Part shown: positions 26,428 through 37,131 of the stretch, one piece after another
Layout: every line of letters starts with the position of its first letter
Position numbering within the stretch: position 1 is the stretch's first letter
Assembly: GCA_963780345.1 (NCBI GenBank)
Contig: CAWABU010000002.1
Coordinates: 903,623 to 967,622, forward strand
DNA length: 64,000 nt
Source: PALSA-693 sp963780345
GTDB taxonomy: Bacteria; Actinomycetota; Acidimicrobiia; Acidimicrobiales; Palsa-688
Reading direction: 5' to 3'
Translations under genes and position numbers: made by a program
The notes under the pieces: model-generated
Database searches by the model: none
What the model saw: only the letters and a program-made list of their open reading frames with translations
Told to the model about the DNA's origin: nothing

Positions 26428-27363
26428 TTAGCCGGCGAGCAGCTCATGGGGGTCGCGGTCGATCGAGGCCTGGCGCAGCTTGGACATGGCCCGGGCCTCG
26501 ATCTGGCGGATCCGCTCCCGGGTCAGGCTGAAGTGCTGGCCGACCTGGTCGAGGGTGAGGGGCTGGCCCCGGTCGAGGCCGAAGCGCAGCCGCAGGATCT
26601 CGCGCTCGCGGTCGTCGAGGGCGAGCAGCATCTTGTTGACCTCGCCCGACAGCAGGACGGCGGCGGCGGCGTCGAAGGGGGAGACCGCGGATCGGTCCTC
26701 CACCATGTCACCGAACTCGGCCTCGCCATCCTCGCCCACCGGTTCGGACAGCGACAGGGGCTCGGCCGCGTGGCGGAGGATCTCGATGACCCTCTCCTCC
26801 CCCAGTGCGAGCTCAGCGGCCAGCTCGGCCACCGTCGGGCGGCGGCCCAGCTGCCCCTCCAGGCGGCCCCGGGCATGCGTCACCTTGATCAGCAGGTCAC
26901 CGACATGAACCGGAAGCCGGATGGTGCGGCCGGTATTGGCGATGCCACGGGTGATGGCCTGGCGGATCCACCAAGTGGCGTAGGTCGAGAACTTGAAGCC
27001 CTTGCGCCAGTCGAACTTGTGCACCGCGTGGATCAGGCCCAGGTTGCCCTCCTGGACCAGGTCCAGCAGCGGCAGGTCGGCGGACTGATATTTCTTGGCG
27101 ATGGACACCACCAGGCGCAGGTTGGCGTTGACGAAGGTCTCGGCGGCCTGATCGCCGTCCCGGGTCAGGCGGCGCAGCTCCCGCTGGCGGGCCGGGGTGA
27201 TCTCCTCGGTGGCGGCGAACTCGGTCCGGGCCTGCCGGCCCGCTTCGATGGCTTGGGCCAGGCGGGCCTCGTCGCCCTTGGTGAGCAGGGCATATTTGCC
27301 GAGGTCGTTGAGGTAGAGGCGGACCAAGTCCTCCTCGGGCTGAGCGGCGTGATGGTTGGGCAC
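26428..27363 (-). CDS. sigma-70 factor, group 2 type (paralog 2)
   Basis: A 311-residue sigma factor, the same length as paralog 1 and roughly three quarters identical by eye. All regions are present: EEDLVRLYLNDLGKYALL (1.2), LPLLDLVQEGNLGLIHAV and KFSTYATWWIRQAITRG (2, with the normal WW pair), GRRPTVAELAAELAL (3), LTRERIRQIEARAMSKLR (4.2). The GTG at 27363 has GAGGA upstream; the open frame reaches 27450. RNA element copy 3 lies about 240 bases upstream on the same strand, so the order RNA-sigma is repeated in tandem. Confidence 0.93.
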   Translation of the reverse strand: MPNHHAAQPEEDLVRLYLNDLGKYALLTKGDEARLAQAIEAGRQARTEFAATEEITPARQRELRRLTRDGDQAAETFVNANLRLVVSIAKKYQSADLPLLDLVQEGNLGLIHAVHKFDWRKGFKFSTYATWWIRQAITRGIANTGRTIRLPVHVGDLLIKVTHARGRLEGQLGRRPTVAELAAELALGEERVIEILRHAAEPLSLSEPVGEDGEAEFGDMVEDRSAVSPFDAAAAVLLSGEVNKMLLALDDREREILRLRFGLDRGQPLTLDQVGQHFSLTRERIRQIEARAMSKLRQASIDRDPHELLAG

Positions 27364-27421
27364 TCGTCCTCGTCTCGATGTACCCGGACAGATCCTTCTG
27401 GCCAGCGCGCTTCTGGCCAGT

Positions 27422-27454
27422 GCCGTCGGTCCGGGGTCAAGGACCGCCAACGGC
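27422..27454 (-). promoter_or_regulatory. conserved hairpin upstream of sigma paralog 2
   Basis: GCCGTCGGTCC and GGACCGCCAACGGC form an imperfect stem, matching the hairpin at 25199-25229 upstream of paralog 1. Confidence 0.55.
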
Positions 27455-27602
27455 GCACCTCAGCCATCTCAGCGTACCCGACCAGGCCCGAATCGGTGAC
27501 AGACGGCTGGCATTGCTTGCGACTGCAACTGGGAGCAGCCACTTGCAGGCTCGGCCGGTCATTGCCGAGCCAACTTCTCGCCACATCTCATCCTTGACAG
27601 AC

Positions 27603-27750
27603 AAAAAGGTGACCCCGTTAGGATCTCGCCTTTTGTCGTAGCCGCTTCTTTGCGGGGTTCGGCATCATCCCCGGTTTCGCTCGGACAAGTAAGACCGCCT
27701 CGTTGAGAGGCCGTGCGCTTTAGTGTTTAGCGGCTCTACGCGTTTGAGTA
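27603..27750 (-). ncRNA. structured RNA-like element, copy 3 (3' part only)
   Basis: The 3' half of the element is recognisable (ACGAGGCGGTCTTAC, CGAGCGAAACCGGGGATGAT) and ends in a hairpin with a TTTTTGTCTG tail at 27608-27603. The 5' half, including the Shine-Dalgarno and the short ORF, is not found; the sequence upstream belongs to an epimerase remnant. It is more diverged than copies 1 and 2. Confidence 0.5.
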
Positions 27751-27849
27751 GGGAGCGCGGGGTTCTGATGCGGGCGGTGATGGGCGTTGTGGCCCAAGTG
27801 ACTCCGCCGGCGTGGAGGAGGACTCGCAGCCGGTAGTGCTCAGATGTCC

Positions 27850-28055
27850 GGAAGTCGCCGAAGTCGCCGGACGCCAGATCGATGGCCCGGGTGATGGCGC
27901 CGGCCGCCTCGACCTTCTCGCGGGAGGTCGGGTCGCTGAACAGGCGATCCCCCACACCTCGTTGTCCGAGGCGAGGTGTCCGACCAGGGGGAAGCCGAGA
28001 TTGCCGGCTGCACCGGTGATGAGGACCTTGGCACCCGGCGCGTCGATCAGTTTGT
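27850..28055 (-). pseudogene. NAD-dependent epimerase/dehydratase, N-terminal fragment
   Basis: The minus strand reads DKLIDAPGAKVLITGAAGNL, then GFPLVGHLASDNEVWGIA, a Rossmann GxxGxxG start. After a frameshift near 27945 it reads FSDPTSREKVEAAGAI. Homology ends near 27850. There is no start codon with a ribosome site, so both ends are missing. Confidence 0.6.
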
Positions 28056-28148
28056 CAGTTGACCCAGCGCGACCGCCACTGGACGCAGTCGTGGACCAGG
28101 GAAGCGTTACAGACGCCGAGGCGACTGGCGTGAGTTGTTCCCGCCTCG

Positions 28149-28337
28149 CTATTGGGCGACCGGGCCGCCGAGACCGAACAGCGGCAGATCGGGGTCCCCG
28201 CCCATCTTGGCGACGATGGCGTGGATCTGATCAACGGTCCCTCCCGGGGCCTGCTCGCTGGCGCCCCGCTCCTCCTCGGCCGCGCCCATCGGGGCGTTCA
28301 CTTGGCCGGCCTGGAGCTGGTAGTTCCACAGCGCCAT
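28149..28337 (-). CDS. hypothetical small acidic protein
   Basis: A 62-residue frame (MALWNYQLQAGQVNAPMG, ending LFGLGGPVAQ) with good GC3 bias but no ribosome site at the ATG. It may be the C-terminal end of a lost larger gene. Not recognised. Confidence 0.3.
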   Translation of the reverse strand: MALWNYQLQAGQVNAPMGAAEEERGASEQAPGGTVDQIHAIVAKMGGDPDLPLFGLGGPVAQ

Positions 28338-28630
28338 CAGGATCAGGGTCCGCTCTCGATCATGGAACTCGAGGCATCAGGTTCCTCGCTCGGTTAGCCG
28401 TTAGCCAGCCGGCCCTCGAGCCTAAGGGGGGTATGGGGCACTGTTGCGTTGGGAGCAGATGGGACTGCAGCAACGGGTCCGACGTCACTTTTGGTGCGGA
28501 CAAAGGCGTAGCGGTGTTCAGTACACCCCGCCTCCAGGCATATTTCGGCGCCTCGTCAGGCGGGTTCAGCCGTCCGCGCTGCCTTCGTGCAACAGTGCCT
28601 GCACGGAACGCCGTCCGCGCAGGGTTTGGG

Positions 28631-30538
<1,908 letters not shown>

Positions 30539-30603
30539 GACCCGCTCGATCTCACGGTCCCGGCCGATGACCGGATCCAGCTTGCGCTCCCGGGCCAGCT
30601 GGG

Positions 30604-31140
30604 TCAGGTTACGGCCGAACTGGTCGAGAACCGGCGAACCGGTGGGTCCCTCCTGGGCGCCTGCCGGGCCGGCGCCGGCCGGGGCGCCCTCCTGGCCCCC
30701 GGCGACGGGCCCGACAGGAGTTGGATCACCTGCTGGCGCACCCGGGATAGGTCGGCGCCCAGGCTGACCAGCACCTGGGCGGCCACGCCCTCGCCCTCGC
30801 GCACCAGGCCCAAGAGCATGTGCTCGGTGCCGATGTAGTTGTGGCCGAGCTGCAACGCTTCGCGCAGCGACAGCTCCAGGACCCTCTTGGCCCGGGGCGT
30901 GAACGGCGGGGAACCGGTAGTCGACGAACCGGCCGGGCCGATCGTCTCTGCCACCTTCTCCCGCACGGCCTCCAGGCTCACCCCAACAGACTCGAGCGCC
31001 TTGGCCGCCACGCCCTCACCCTCGTGGATGAGGCCCAGCAAGATGTGTTCAGTGCCGATGAAACTATGGTTGAGCAGTCGCGCCTCTTCCTGGGCCAAGA
31101 CCAAGACCCTACGGGCTCGGTCCGTGAAACGTTCGAACAT
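30604..31140 (-). CDS. clpC: ClpC N-terminal domain (split by frameshift)
   Basis: The first about 145 residues are the paired Clp_N repeats: MFERFTDRARRVLVLAQEEA, LNHSFIGTEHILLGLIHEGE, then LGHNYIGTEHMLLGLVREGE. They bind adaptors and substrates. The sequence then reads SGPSPGARRAP and continues out of frame as a Pro/Arg-rich tail to 30604, while the true ClpC continuation is in the frame of the next entry. A ribosome site GGAAGAGC lies upstream of the ATG at 31140. Confidence 0.88.
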   Translation of the reverse strand: MFERFTDRARRVLVLAQEEARLLNHSFIGTEHILLGLIHEGEGVAAKALESVGVSLEAVREKVAETIGPAGSSTTGSPPFTPRAKRVLELSLREALQLGHNYIGTEHMLLGLVREGEGVAAQVLVSLGADLSRVRQQVIQLLSGPSPGARRAPRPAPARQAPRRDPPVRRFSTSSAVT

Positions 31141-31349
31141 GCTCTTCCTCCGGCGCCAACTGTACCCCCGGCTCCCCTAATAGGCAGGAGCGCCATGCCG
31201 AACGGGTCATTGAGAGGTGCCGCTCCGACCACAACACAGCGGCTCGACCGGATCTCCGGTTCGTACCAGGAGCATGCTGATTTACTACCAACGTGCACGC
31301 CAACGGCCGATCAGGCATTCGGTACGCACAAGGCGGCACGGCCGGGTCG

Positions 31350-31594
31350 CCTCTCGCCGGCTCACGCCCCGTCCGTGGGCCCTGATCGTCAAAGCCCACA
31401 TGGGCCGCCTCGGCCACCCCGTCACCGCCAGCCACAGCCATCGCCGAGGCCACGCCACCAGCGCGGCCCGAAGCGGGGCCGCGGAACGGACCATCATCGC
31501 CACCACCGGCCATCGCTCCACCCGCACCGTGCCCACCTACATCGAACAAGGCCAGCTCATCGACGACCCCTCCGGCCACTACCTCGGACTGTAG
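31350..31594 (+). pseudogene. tyrosine recombinase C-terminal fragment
   Basis: The frame encodes ALIVKAHMGRLG, then SHSHRRGHATSAARSGAAER, TTGHRSTRTVPTYIEQGQLI and a terminal YLGL. These are the H..R, GH and Tyr motifs of an XerD-like integrase catalytic domain. The N-terminal half is absent here; a fitting N-terminal fragment lies at 23.76-23.99 kb on the same strand. Confidence 0.65.
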
Positions 31595-32135
31595 AAAACC
31601 AAGTTGTATAGCCAGCCCCGTGACCAAGATCTCTTGCGTTGTCATCCGCCCGCTTGAGACAATATTCACGTGCTCGGGCGTCCCCCCGCCCCTTGGAGCC
31701 GACAGCGAAGGCCGAGCGGCACCCGTCCTAGTCCCTTGACCTGCCACCGGCCCGGCTCCCCATGGCAAAAAACCTAGGTGAAAGGCTAAGCATGTCAAGC
31801 GCAGCTGGTGTCTCCCCTCGTGGCACATTATGGCGATGCCCCACTTGGATATCACCGCGCGGTATGGGGCAGGAGATCGCGGCGCTCGGCCACCGATCAT
31901 GTTCCCTCCGTTTAGCACCCCGGTTCCGGAATTCAAATCCGACGGGGCTTGCGGGAACGGCCCGCTGCGGTGCTGCTCAGGGACTTGATCGGATGTCTGG
32001 TGTGGGTTCCTATTACGGACGCTTCGGTGAGTGACAAGCGAGAGAGAGGCAACACCCGGTCTTGTGCCTTGGAGTCGCGAGCAACGTCCGGGACCGACTG
32101 GTTGGCGCCGGTCGAACTCCCGGCTCGGCGGACAG
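31595..32135. other. intergenic, no gene seen
   Basis: About 540 bases between the integrase fragment and the GAF-ANTAR gene. No coding frame, tRNA or repeat is supported. Confidence 0.4.
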
Positions 32136-32891
32136 CTACCGGTCCGTGTCGCGCTTACGGTCCGACGGCGATCCTGCCCTGCGGCGCTGGGAGGCCACCT
32201 CGGCAATAACCCGACGGGCGATCCCGACCAGAGTCTCCGCTTCGGACGAGGCGGCGTTGCGAATCAACGCGGCGGCCTGCTCCAGCGTGCACGATTCAAG
32301 AACCATCAACATGCCCTCAGCCACCGCTATGTCCGCGTCCTCGTCGGCCAGCCGCTGCGCAATGACCGCGACGTCTTCGCTGCCGGCCAGCAGACGGGAC
32401 TTCGCCACCGCAACGCCGACCTGTGTAGCCAAGACGGCCCCGAGATCGCGGGAGGAGGCGTCGAACGAGAACGGCGTCCACGAGTAAAGGTCGAGGCTTC
32501 CGACAACGACACCGGCGACAACCACAGGCAACGAAAGCGAACTTTGCACGCCCGTGTCCGTAACACGATCCGCGAACCGGCGGAACCGCTCATCGATGGG
32601 AATCAGGTCGACGCGGATAGTTCGATTCTCGGCCGCCGCCTGCAGACACGGGCTTTCTTGCATCTCGTACTGAGCGAGGTCGACAGCGACGACAACACGG
32701 TCAATCACTGCTTCGGTCTGTGGCCGTCCCTCGACGATAAGCGTGACGCTGCCGGCGTCGCATCCAGGCACGCTCCGCTGGGCCAGGCTCAAAATGCCCT
32801 CAAGGTCGCGCTTCAAGCTCGGTCCTTCACCCAGCAACGTGAGGCTCAAGGTCATCACGGCGTCATGAAGCTCCACGGGGATCTCAGACAT
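32136..32891 (-). CDS. GAF-ANTAR antiterminator regulator
   Basis: A 251-residue protein. An N-terminal GAF sensor covers about residues 20-160 (GCDAGSVTLIVEGRP, SSLSLPVVVAGVVVGSLDLY), and a C-terminal ANTAR RNA-binding domain covers about 170-230 (IAVAEGMLMVLESCTLEQAA, LVGIARRVIAEV). ANTAR proteins bind paired hexaloop RNA hairpins to prevent termination. The protein is complete, unlike the two GAF-ANTAR remnants at 46-47 kb. The start at 32891 has only a weak ribosome site (GAGACG). Confidence 0.9.
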   Translation of the reverse strand: MSEIPVELHDAVMTLSLTLLGEGPSLKRDLEGILSLAQRSVPGCDAGSVTLIVEGRPQTEAVIDRVVVAVDLAQYEMQESPCLQAAAENRTIRVDLIPIDERFRRFADRVTDTGVQSSLSLPVVVAGVVVGSLDLYSWTPFSFDASSRDLGAVLATQVGVAVAKSRLLAGSEDVAVIAQRLADEDADIAVAEGMLMVLESCTLEQAAALIRNAASSEAETLVGIARRVIAEVASQRRRAGSPSDRKRDTDR

Positions 32892-33114
32892 CGTCTCGCC
32901 GTCGGATCATCTCATCAGGCGTCATCAGGCCGTCCTCACCACGAGTCTCGCGCACCACCCAGGCGTTGTCGAGAACCCTGCCTCGTGACGCGCTCTCGCA
33001 GCTAATCAAGTGGTGACCCCATCTGACATCCTCCAAGCGCTGGCGGACCAGGAGGCTGAAGAAAACGAGTGAACTGTCAGCGCGACTACGGCATACGACC
33101 GTCAGGTTGCGGGA

Positions 33115-33330
33115 CTACCCCGCTTTACGTCGCCACCACGGGCGGCGCCAGCTCGGTGGCCAGCGGGCAATTTCGTGGCGGCTGCCACCACATGCGACGT
33201 GATCACCCGAATGGCCCTGAAGACGGGTACAATCGAACCCGAACATTTCGCCAGGCTCCTGCCGAGACAGGCAGGGGCGGCCATGAGGGCCGCGTGCATC
33301 GCAGAACTCGCATGGACCGTCGTTGCTCAT
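33115..33330 (-). CDS. small zinc-ribbon-like protein
   Basis: 71 residues: CEFCDARGPHGRPC, FDCTRLQGHSGDHVAC, then a basic Trp-rich tail. The C-x2-C and C-x6-H-x3-H spacing fits a small zinc-binding protein common in actinobacteria. AAGGA lies 9-12 bases before the ATG. Function unknown. Confidence 0.5.
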   Translation of the reverse strand: MSNDGPCEFCDARGPHGRPCLSRQEPGEMFGFDCTRLQGHSGDHVACGGSRHEIARWPPSWRRPWWRRKAG

Positions 33331-33400
33331 CTCTGCAGCTTCCTTCCGGGGCGGGTGCGCGCGGACAACGAGCCAAAACTACTCTAAGTCTAGGCTGTCT

Positions 33401-33418
33401 ATACCCCTCTGGGGTGTA
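33401..33418. promoter_or_regulatory. CsoR-like palindrome
   Basis: ATACCCCTCTGGGGTGTA is a G-tract palindrome close to the operators of CsoR-type metal or sulfur sensors. No csoR-like gene is nearby; an IS1380 element begins 17 bases to the right and may have separated it from its gene. Confidence 0.3.
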
Positions 33419-33435
33419 AGTCCAGGGGTGTCTAG

Positions 33436-35081
33436 CCCAAGCTTTGCAGTAACCCCTTGGAGCGGGTGATTTGGGCGTGTTCTGGGGTGGGGGAAGGGTG
33501 TGGTTGTTGAGGTCGGGGGTTGTGGCGGCGGCTCGATGGCGGCTTTATCGGTGGGTGTCCCATCGTGGGCCCCTCCTGGGCCGCGAGGAACTGAATGGTA
33601 AGGGCGTTGTGCAGGCGGGCCGAGAGTTCAGGTGAGGGCCCAGTTGGGGAGGCGCCCGAAGGCGGCCACGAGGTCGAGGGCCCAGGGCCATCCGGCCGCA
33701 ATACGCAGGGTGGTGCGCCGGGCGGAACGGACCAGCAGGCCGGCGGCGTGCAGCAGGCAGTAGCGCAGACGTTTGGGTTCGGCGTGGGCCAAATCGCCCT
33801 GCAAACACAGGCCGCGCAGCTGGGCGAGGAGATCGCCGGCGATGAGCACGACGGTCAGCCAGGCTTGATTGATGGCGAAATCGGCGGAGGGCAGGTTGGC
33901 CAGCCCGGTGTCTTTGGCGTCTCGGATGTAGCACTCGGCGCGTCCCCGCCCCCGGTAGATGCCCTCCAGATAGGCGACGTCGCCGTCGACCAGGTCGGTC
34001 AGGAACACCTGGTAGCGGTGGCCGTCGACATCGGTGAAGGTGAGCTGGGCGCCGGGATGGGGATCTTCGCGTCGGGCGATGGCCCGCGTGCCCGGGGGCC
34101 AGCCCGACAGGTCGACCTGGTCGGTGATCTCGGCCACCTCGGCGCCCTCGCGCAAGTCGCTGCCGTCCGCGGTGGTGGCCGGAACCCAGGCCCGACGGGG
34201 GAGACTGATAACCGCCTGGGCCATGGTCTCGGTCAGGGCCTGGCCGACACAGAAGCGCACGTTGCGCTTATGGCAGGCGTTGAGAAAGTCGTGCGAGCAG
34301 CCGGCCGAGTCCGAGCGGACAATGATTTCTTCTTTGTCGGGGCTGACCGGCAACTGGGCCAAGGACGCCTCGAGCACCACGATGTAGTCCCCGGCGGTGC
34401 CACTGCCGGCGTTACCGGGCCGCAACAGCCCGGCCAGCGGCTCGGCGGTGGCGTCAAGGAACGACAGCAGGGGGTGAAACCCGAAACCTTTTTTATAGGT
34501 GGCCGCTGCTCCCTGCTTGAACTCCGAGTCCGAGGTGACCAAGGTGCCGTCGATATCGATCACGTAGAACCCGGGGTCCATCCCCTGCGCCCACGCCTGC
34601 TGGCGGGCCGCCGCCCGGGCCCTGGCAATGCCCGCCAACGCAGCCTCGTCGACGGCCTGCAACGTTCTCCACGTCGTAGCCACCGACGCCACCTGGCCGA
34701 AGAGCTGGGGCTGGCTCGACAGGGTGCGTAAATCGGAGAAGGTCCTGCCCCCATCGGCCACCGACACGGCCAGATCCACCAGCACCCGGCCCCGATCGTG
34801 ACCTCGGTGGCGCTTCTTCGTCGGCGCCATCGCCGCCGACAAGCCGTCCGCCAAACCCAGCTCATCGCCCAGATCGCACAACAGCCGGGCCCCCACATGC
34901 GCCACCACCCCCCGGCCCCCCGTGGTCACCGACACCCGCGGTCGCGATGCGCTACGTTTCACTCTGGAAATGCCCTCCTGGCTGCGAGCCTGTTGTGTTC
35001 AGCGACGCCAGTTTCGCTTACCAGGAGGGCATCTTCGCGGATCCAGTCCCTCTCACTAAGCCGTTTAGTGCAAAGCCTGGG
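33436..35081 (-). mobile_element. IS1380-family insertion sequence
   Basis: About 1646 bp bounded by imperfect inverted repeats: CCCAAGCTTTGCAGTAA (33436-33452) and, on the opposite strand, CCCAGGCTTTGCACTAA (35081-35065). CTAG flanks the left end (33432-33435), and CCTAG follows the right end (35082-35086), consistent with a 4-bp target duplication. It carries one intact transposase gene. Confidence 0.8.
33628..34962 (-). CDS. IS1380-family transposase
   Basis: A 444-residue DDE transposase. Asp in FYVIDIDGTLV, Asp in IIVRSDSAGCSHDF and Glu in GRAECYIRDAKD form the triad; the C-terminal helical region (IAGDLLAQLRGLCL) is typical. Length is normal and there is no lesion, so the element is potentially active. 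The start at 34962 lies inside the right inverted-repeat side of the element. Confidence 0.93.
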   Translation of the reverse strand: MKRSASRPRVSVTTGGRGVVAHVGARLLCDLGDELGLADGLSAAMAPTKKRHRGHDRGRVLVDLAVSVADGGRTFSDLRTLSSQPQLFGQVASVATTWRTLQAVDEAALAGIARARAAARQQAWAQGMDPGFYVIDIDGTLVTSDSEFKQGAAATYKKGFGFHPLLSFLDATAEPLAGLLRPGNAGSGTAGDYIVVLEASLAQLPVSPDKEEIIVRSDSAGCSHDFLNACHKRNVRFCVGQALTETMAQAVISLPRRAWVPATTADGSDLREGAEVAEITDQVDLSGWPPGTRAIARREDPHPGAQLTFTDVDGHRYQVFLTDLVDGDVAYLEGIYRGRGRAECYIRDAKDTGLANLPSADFAINQAWLTVVLIAGDLLAQLRGLCLQGDLAHAEPKRLRYCLLHAAGLLVRSARRTTLRIAAGWPWALDLVAAFGRLPNWALT

Positions 35082-35111
35082 CCTAGTTCTTCCTGGTCGC
35101 CGGTTTCAGGG

Positions 35112-36532
35112 GGGAGTGTAACTACAACGGTGTAACTGTCCTCCTACAGTTGTCGGGCTGAGCTCGGCGGAAAGGACAGGGCGTGACCAAGGGTATTGAG
35201 GCGGCCAGGGTGATGGAGCCGGCGCCGGGTAGGGCGTTGGCGAGCAAGATCGCGAGCGAGGAGCTGGCGGCAGAGTTGATGGCCAGGGCCGAGGCTGACG
35301 GGGTGAGCTTGGTGGGCCCGGGCGGGTTGCTGACCGGGCTGACCAGGCGAGTGCTGGAGGTGGCTCTGGAGGGCGAGATGACCGAGCACGTCGGCTACGA
35401 GGCGCACGACCGGGCCGGGCATCACTCGGGTAACAGCCGCAACGGGACTCGGACCAAGACGGTGATCACCGATATCGGCCCGGTCCAGATCGACGTTCCC
35501 CGGGACCGGGCCGCCACGTTCGAGCCGGTGATCGTGCCCAAGCGTAAGCGCCGCCTGGGCGGGGTGGACCAGATGGTCCTGTCACTGTCGGCGAAGGGTC
35601 TCACGCACGGCGAGATCTCCGCTCATCTGGAGGAGATCTACGGGGCGAAGGTGTCCAAAGAGACCGTCTCTCGGATCACTGACGGGGCCCTGGAGACGAT
35701 GATCGAGTGGCAGAACCGTCCCCTCGACCCCGTCTACCCGGTGGTGTTCATCGACGCGGTCCAGGTGAAGATCCGCGCGGGCCAGGTCGCGAACCGGCCG
35801 ATCTACGTGGCCATCGGTGTGACCGTCGAGGGCGAGCGCGACATCCTGGGGTTGTGGGTCGGAGACGGCGGGGAGGGTGCGAAGTTCTGGGCTCACGTGC
35901 TGACCGAGATCAAAAACCGGGGCACCCAGGACGTGTGCATCGTGGTCTGCGACGGTCTGACCGGCCTGCCCGACGCGGTGGCGTCGGTGTGGCCCCGGGC
36001 GATCGTGCAGGCCTGTGTGGTGCATCTGATCAGAGCGAGCTTTCGTTACGCCAGCCGCCGGGACTGGCCGGAGCTGGCGAAGGACCTCAAGCCGATCTAC
36101 ACCGCCGCGACCGAGGCCGCCGCCTTGGAGCGCCTGGCGGAGTTCGCGGGGCGTTGGGAGACGAAGTACCCGGCGATCGTGAAGGTGTGGGAGAGTTCGT
36201 GGGCGGAGTTCGTGCCGTTCCTTAGTTTCGCGCCGGACGTGCGTCAGGTGATTTATACGACGAACGCGATCGAGAGCGTGAACGCACGGATCCGCAAGGC
36301 GGTCAAAGCGAGGGGTCATTTCCCGAACGAGCAGGCGGCTCTGAAGTGCGTGTACCTGGCGGTCATGAGTCTCGACCCGACCGGGAGGGGCCGTCAACGC
36401 TGGTCCAATCGATGGAAGGGAGCGTTGAATGCCTTTACAATCGCCTTCCCAGACCGTATAATCTTGGCAACGAAGTAACAGGGTTTCACTCATAAAGAGC
36501 AGAACCAGTTACACCGTTAATGAGACACTCCC
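35112..36532 (+). mobile_element. IS256-family insertion sequence with perfect target duplication
   Basis: A 1421-bp element. Left end GGGAGTGTAACTACAACGG, right end (reverse strand) GGGAGTGTCTCATTAACGG; both continue TGTAACTG. It is flanked on both sides by the identical 8-mer TTTCAGGG (35104-35111 and 36533-36540), the size expected for IS256. This indicates a recent, unrearranged insertion, 30 bp from the end of the IS1380 element. Confidence 0.95.
35183..36478 (+). CDS. IS256-family transposase (mutator type)
   Basis: A 431-residue transposase. The DDE residues are in VVFIDAVQVKIR, CIVVCDGLTGLPDA and YTTNAIESVNARIRKA, the last being the strongly conserved IS256 Glu motif. The C-x2-H element between the second D and E (VQACVVHLIRASFRY) is also present. 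The GTG at 35183 lies just inside the left end with AAAGGACAG upstream. Intact. Confidence 0.94.
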   Translation: MTKGIEAARVMEPAPGRALASKIASEELAAELMARAEADGVSLVGPGGLLTGLTRRVLEVALEGEMTEHVGYEAHDRAGHHSGNSRNGTRTKTVITDIGPVQIDVPRDRAATFEPVIVPKRKRRLGGVDQMVLSLSAKGLTHGEISAHLEEIYGAKVSKETVSRITDGALETMIEWQNRPLDPVYPVVFIDAVQVKIRAGQVANRPIYVAIGVTVEGERDILGLWVGDGGEGAKFWAHVLTEIKNRGTQDVCIVVCDGLTGLPDAVASVWPRAIVQACVVHLIRASFRYASRRDWPELAKDLKPIYTAATEAAALERLAEFAGRWETKYPAIVKVWESSWAEFVPFLSFAPDVRQVIYTTNAIESVNARIRKAVKARGHFPNEQAALKCVYLAVMSLDPTGRGRQRWSNRWKGALNAFTIAFPDRIILATK

Positions 36533-36662
36533 TTTCAGGGTCTTAAGTCAGGTGAGCCCCGTGAAGGGGGCGTCATCGGAGTGGGTTCTCTCCGCGGCCG
36601 CGCTCAGGCGGCAAGGCTGGATGTCTGGCGATACGTGGGATCGTAGACTTGGTCGGCGGCGG

Positions 36663-37050
36663 TCAGGCGGCTCGGCGGCACTGGTGGATGAGGCCGCCGA
36701 GACGATCGACACGCTCGACAGGCCGAGAGGGGTTGGCGTCGGGGACGAATGGGATGAGTGTGTCGACGTCTGTACCGCGGTGGGGCCGAGTCGTGTTGTG
36801 GTGCTGCACGAACTCGTCCATGACCTGCTCAAGGTCACGGCGCCAGGAGATGAGGATCCAGTCCAGGCATTCCCGGCGGGCGGTGCCGACGAATCGTTCC
36901 GCGAGGGCGTTGGCCTGCGGAGCGCATACCAGGGTTTTAATGACCGCGATGTCGTCGGCGACGAAGACGGTGTCGAAGGCGGTGACGAACCTCACCGAAG
37001 GTTGTGTTGTCCCCCGGCTGCGAACGGTACTACGGCCGCCTCCGACGCCT
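36663..37050 (-). pseudogene. IS481/IS3-type integrase-core transposase, C-terminal remnant
   Basis: The frame reads RFVTAFDTVFVADDIAVIKT, then APQANALAERFVGTARRECL, then EFVQHHNTTRPHRG, the last third of an rve-core transposase including the final catalytic Glu. The N-terminal two thirds are missing. A frameshift near 36998 separates an upstream GDNTTF from the main frame. Its 5' side abuts the 3' end of the group II intron. Confidence 0.75.
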
Positions 37051-37097
37051 TCCCGGCATTCCCGGTAGGGACCGCCCTTGCGGGCGGCCCCCCGGAC

Positions 37098-37131
37098 AGA
37101 TCCCAGCGAGCGGAGCTACCGCACTGGGCTC
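37098..37131 (-). ncRNA. group II intron domain V
   Basis: A 34-nt hairpin: GAGCCCAG pairs with CTGGGATC, and GTGCGG with CCGCTCG around a TAGCT loop. The TAG of the maturase gene falls inside it, so the protein ends in domain V's first strand. Confidence 0.75.

Noticed and set aside
31925..31965. ATTCAAATCC as a possible tRNA T-arm near the integrase fragment
   Set aside because: No acceptor, D or anticodon arm can be drawn around it.
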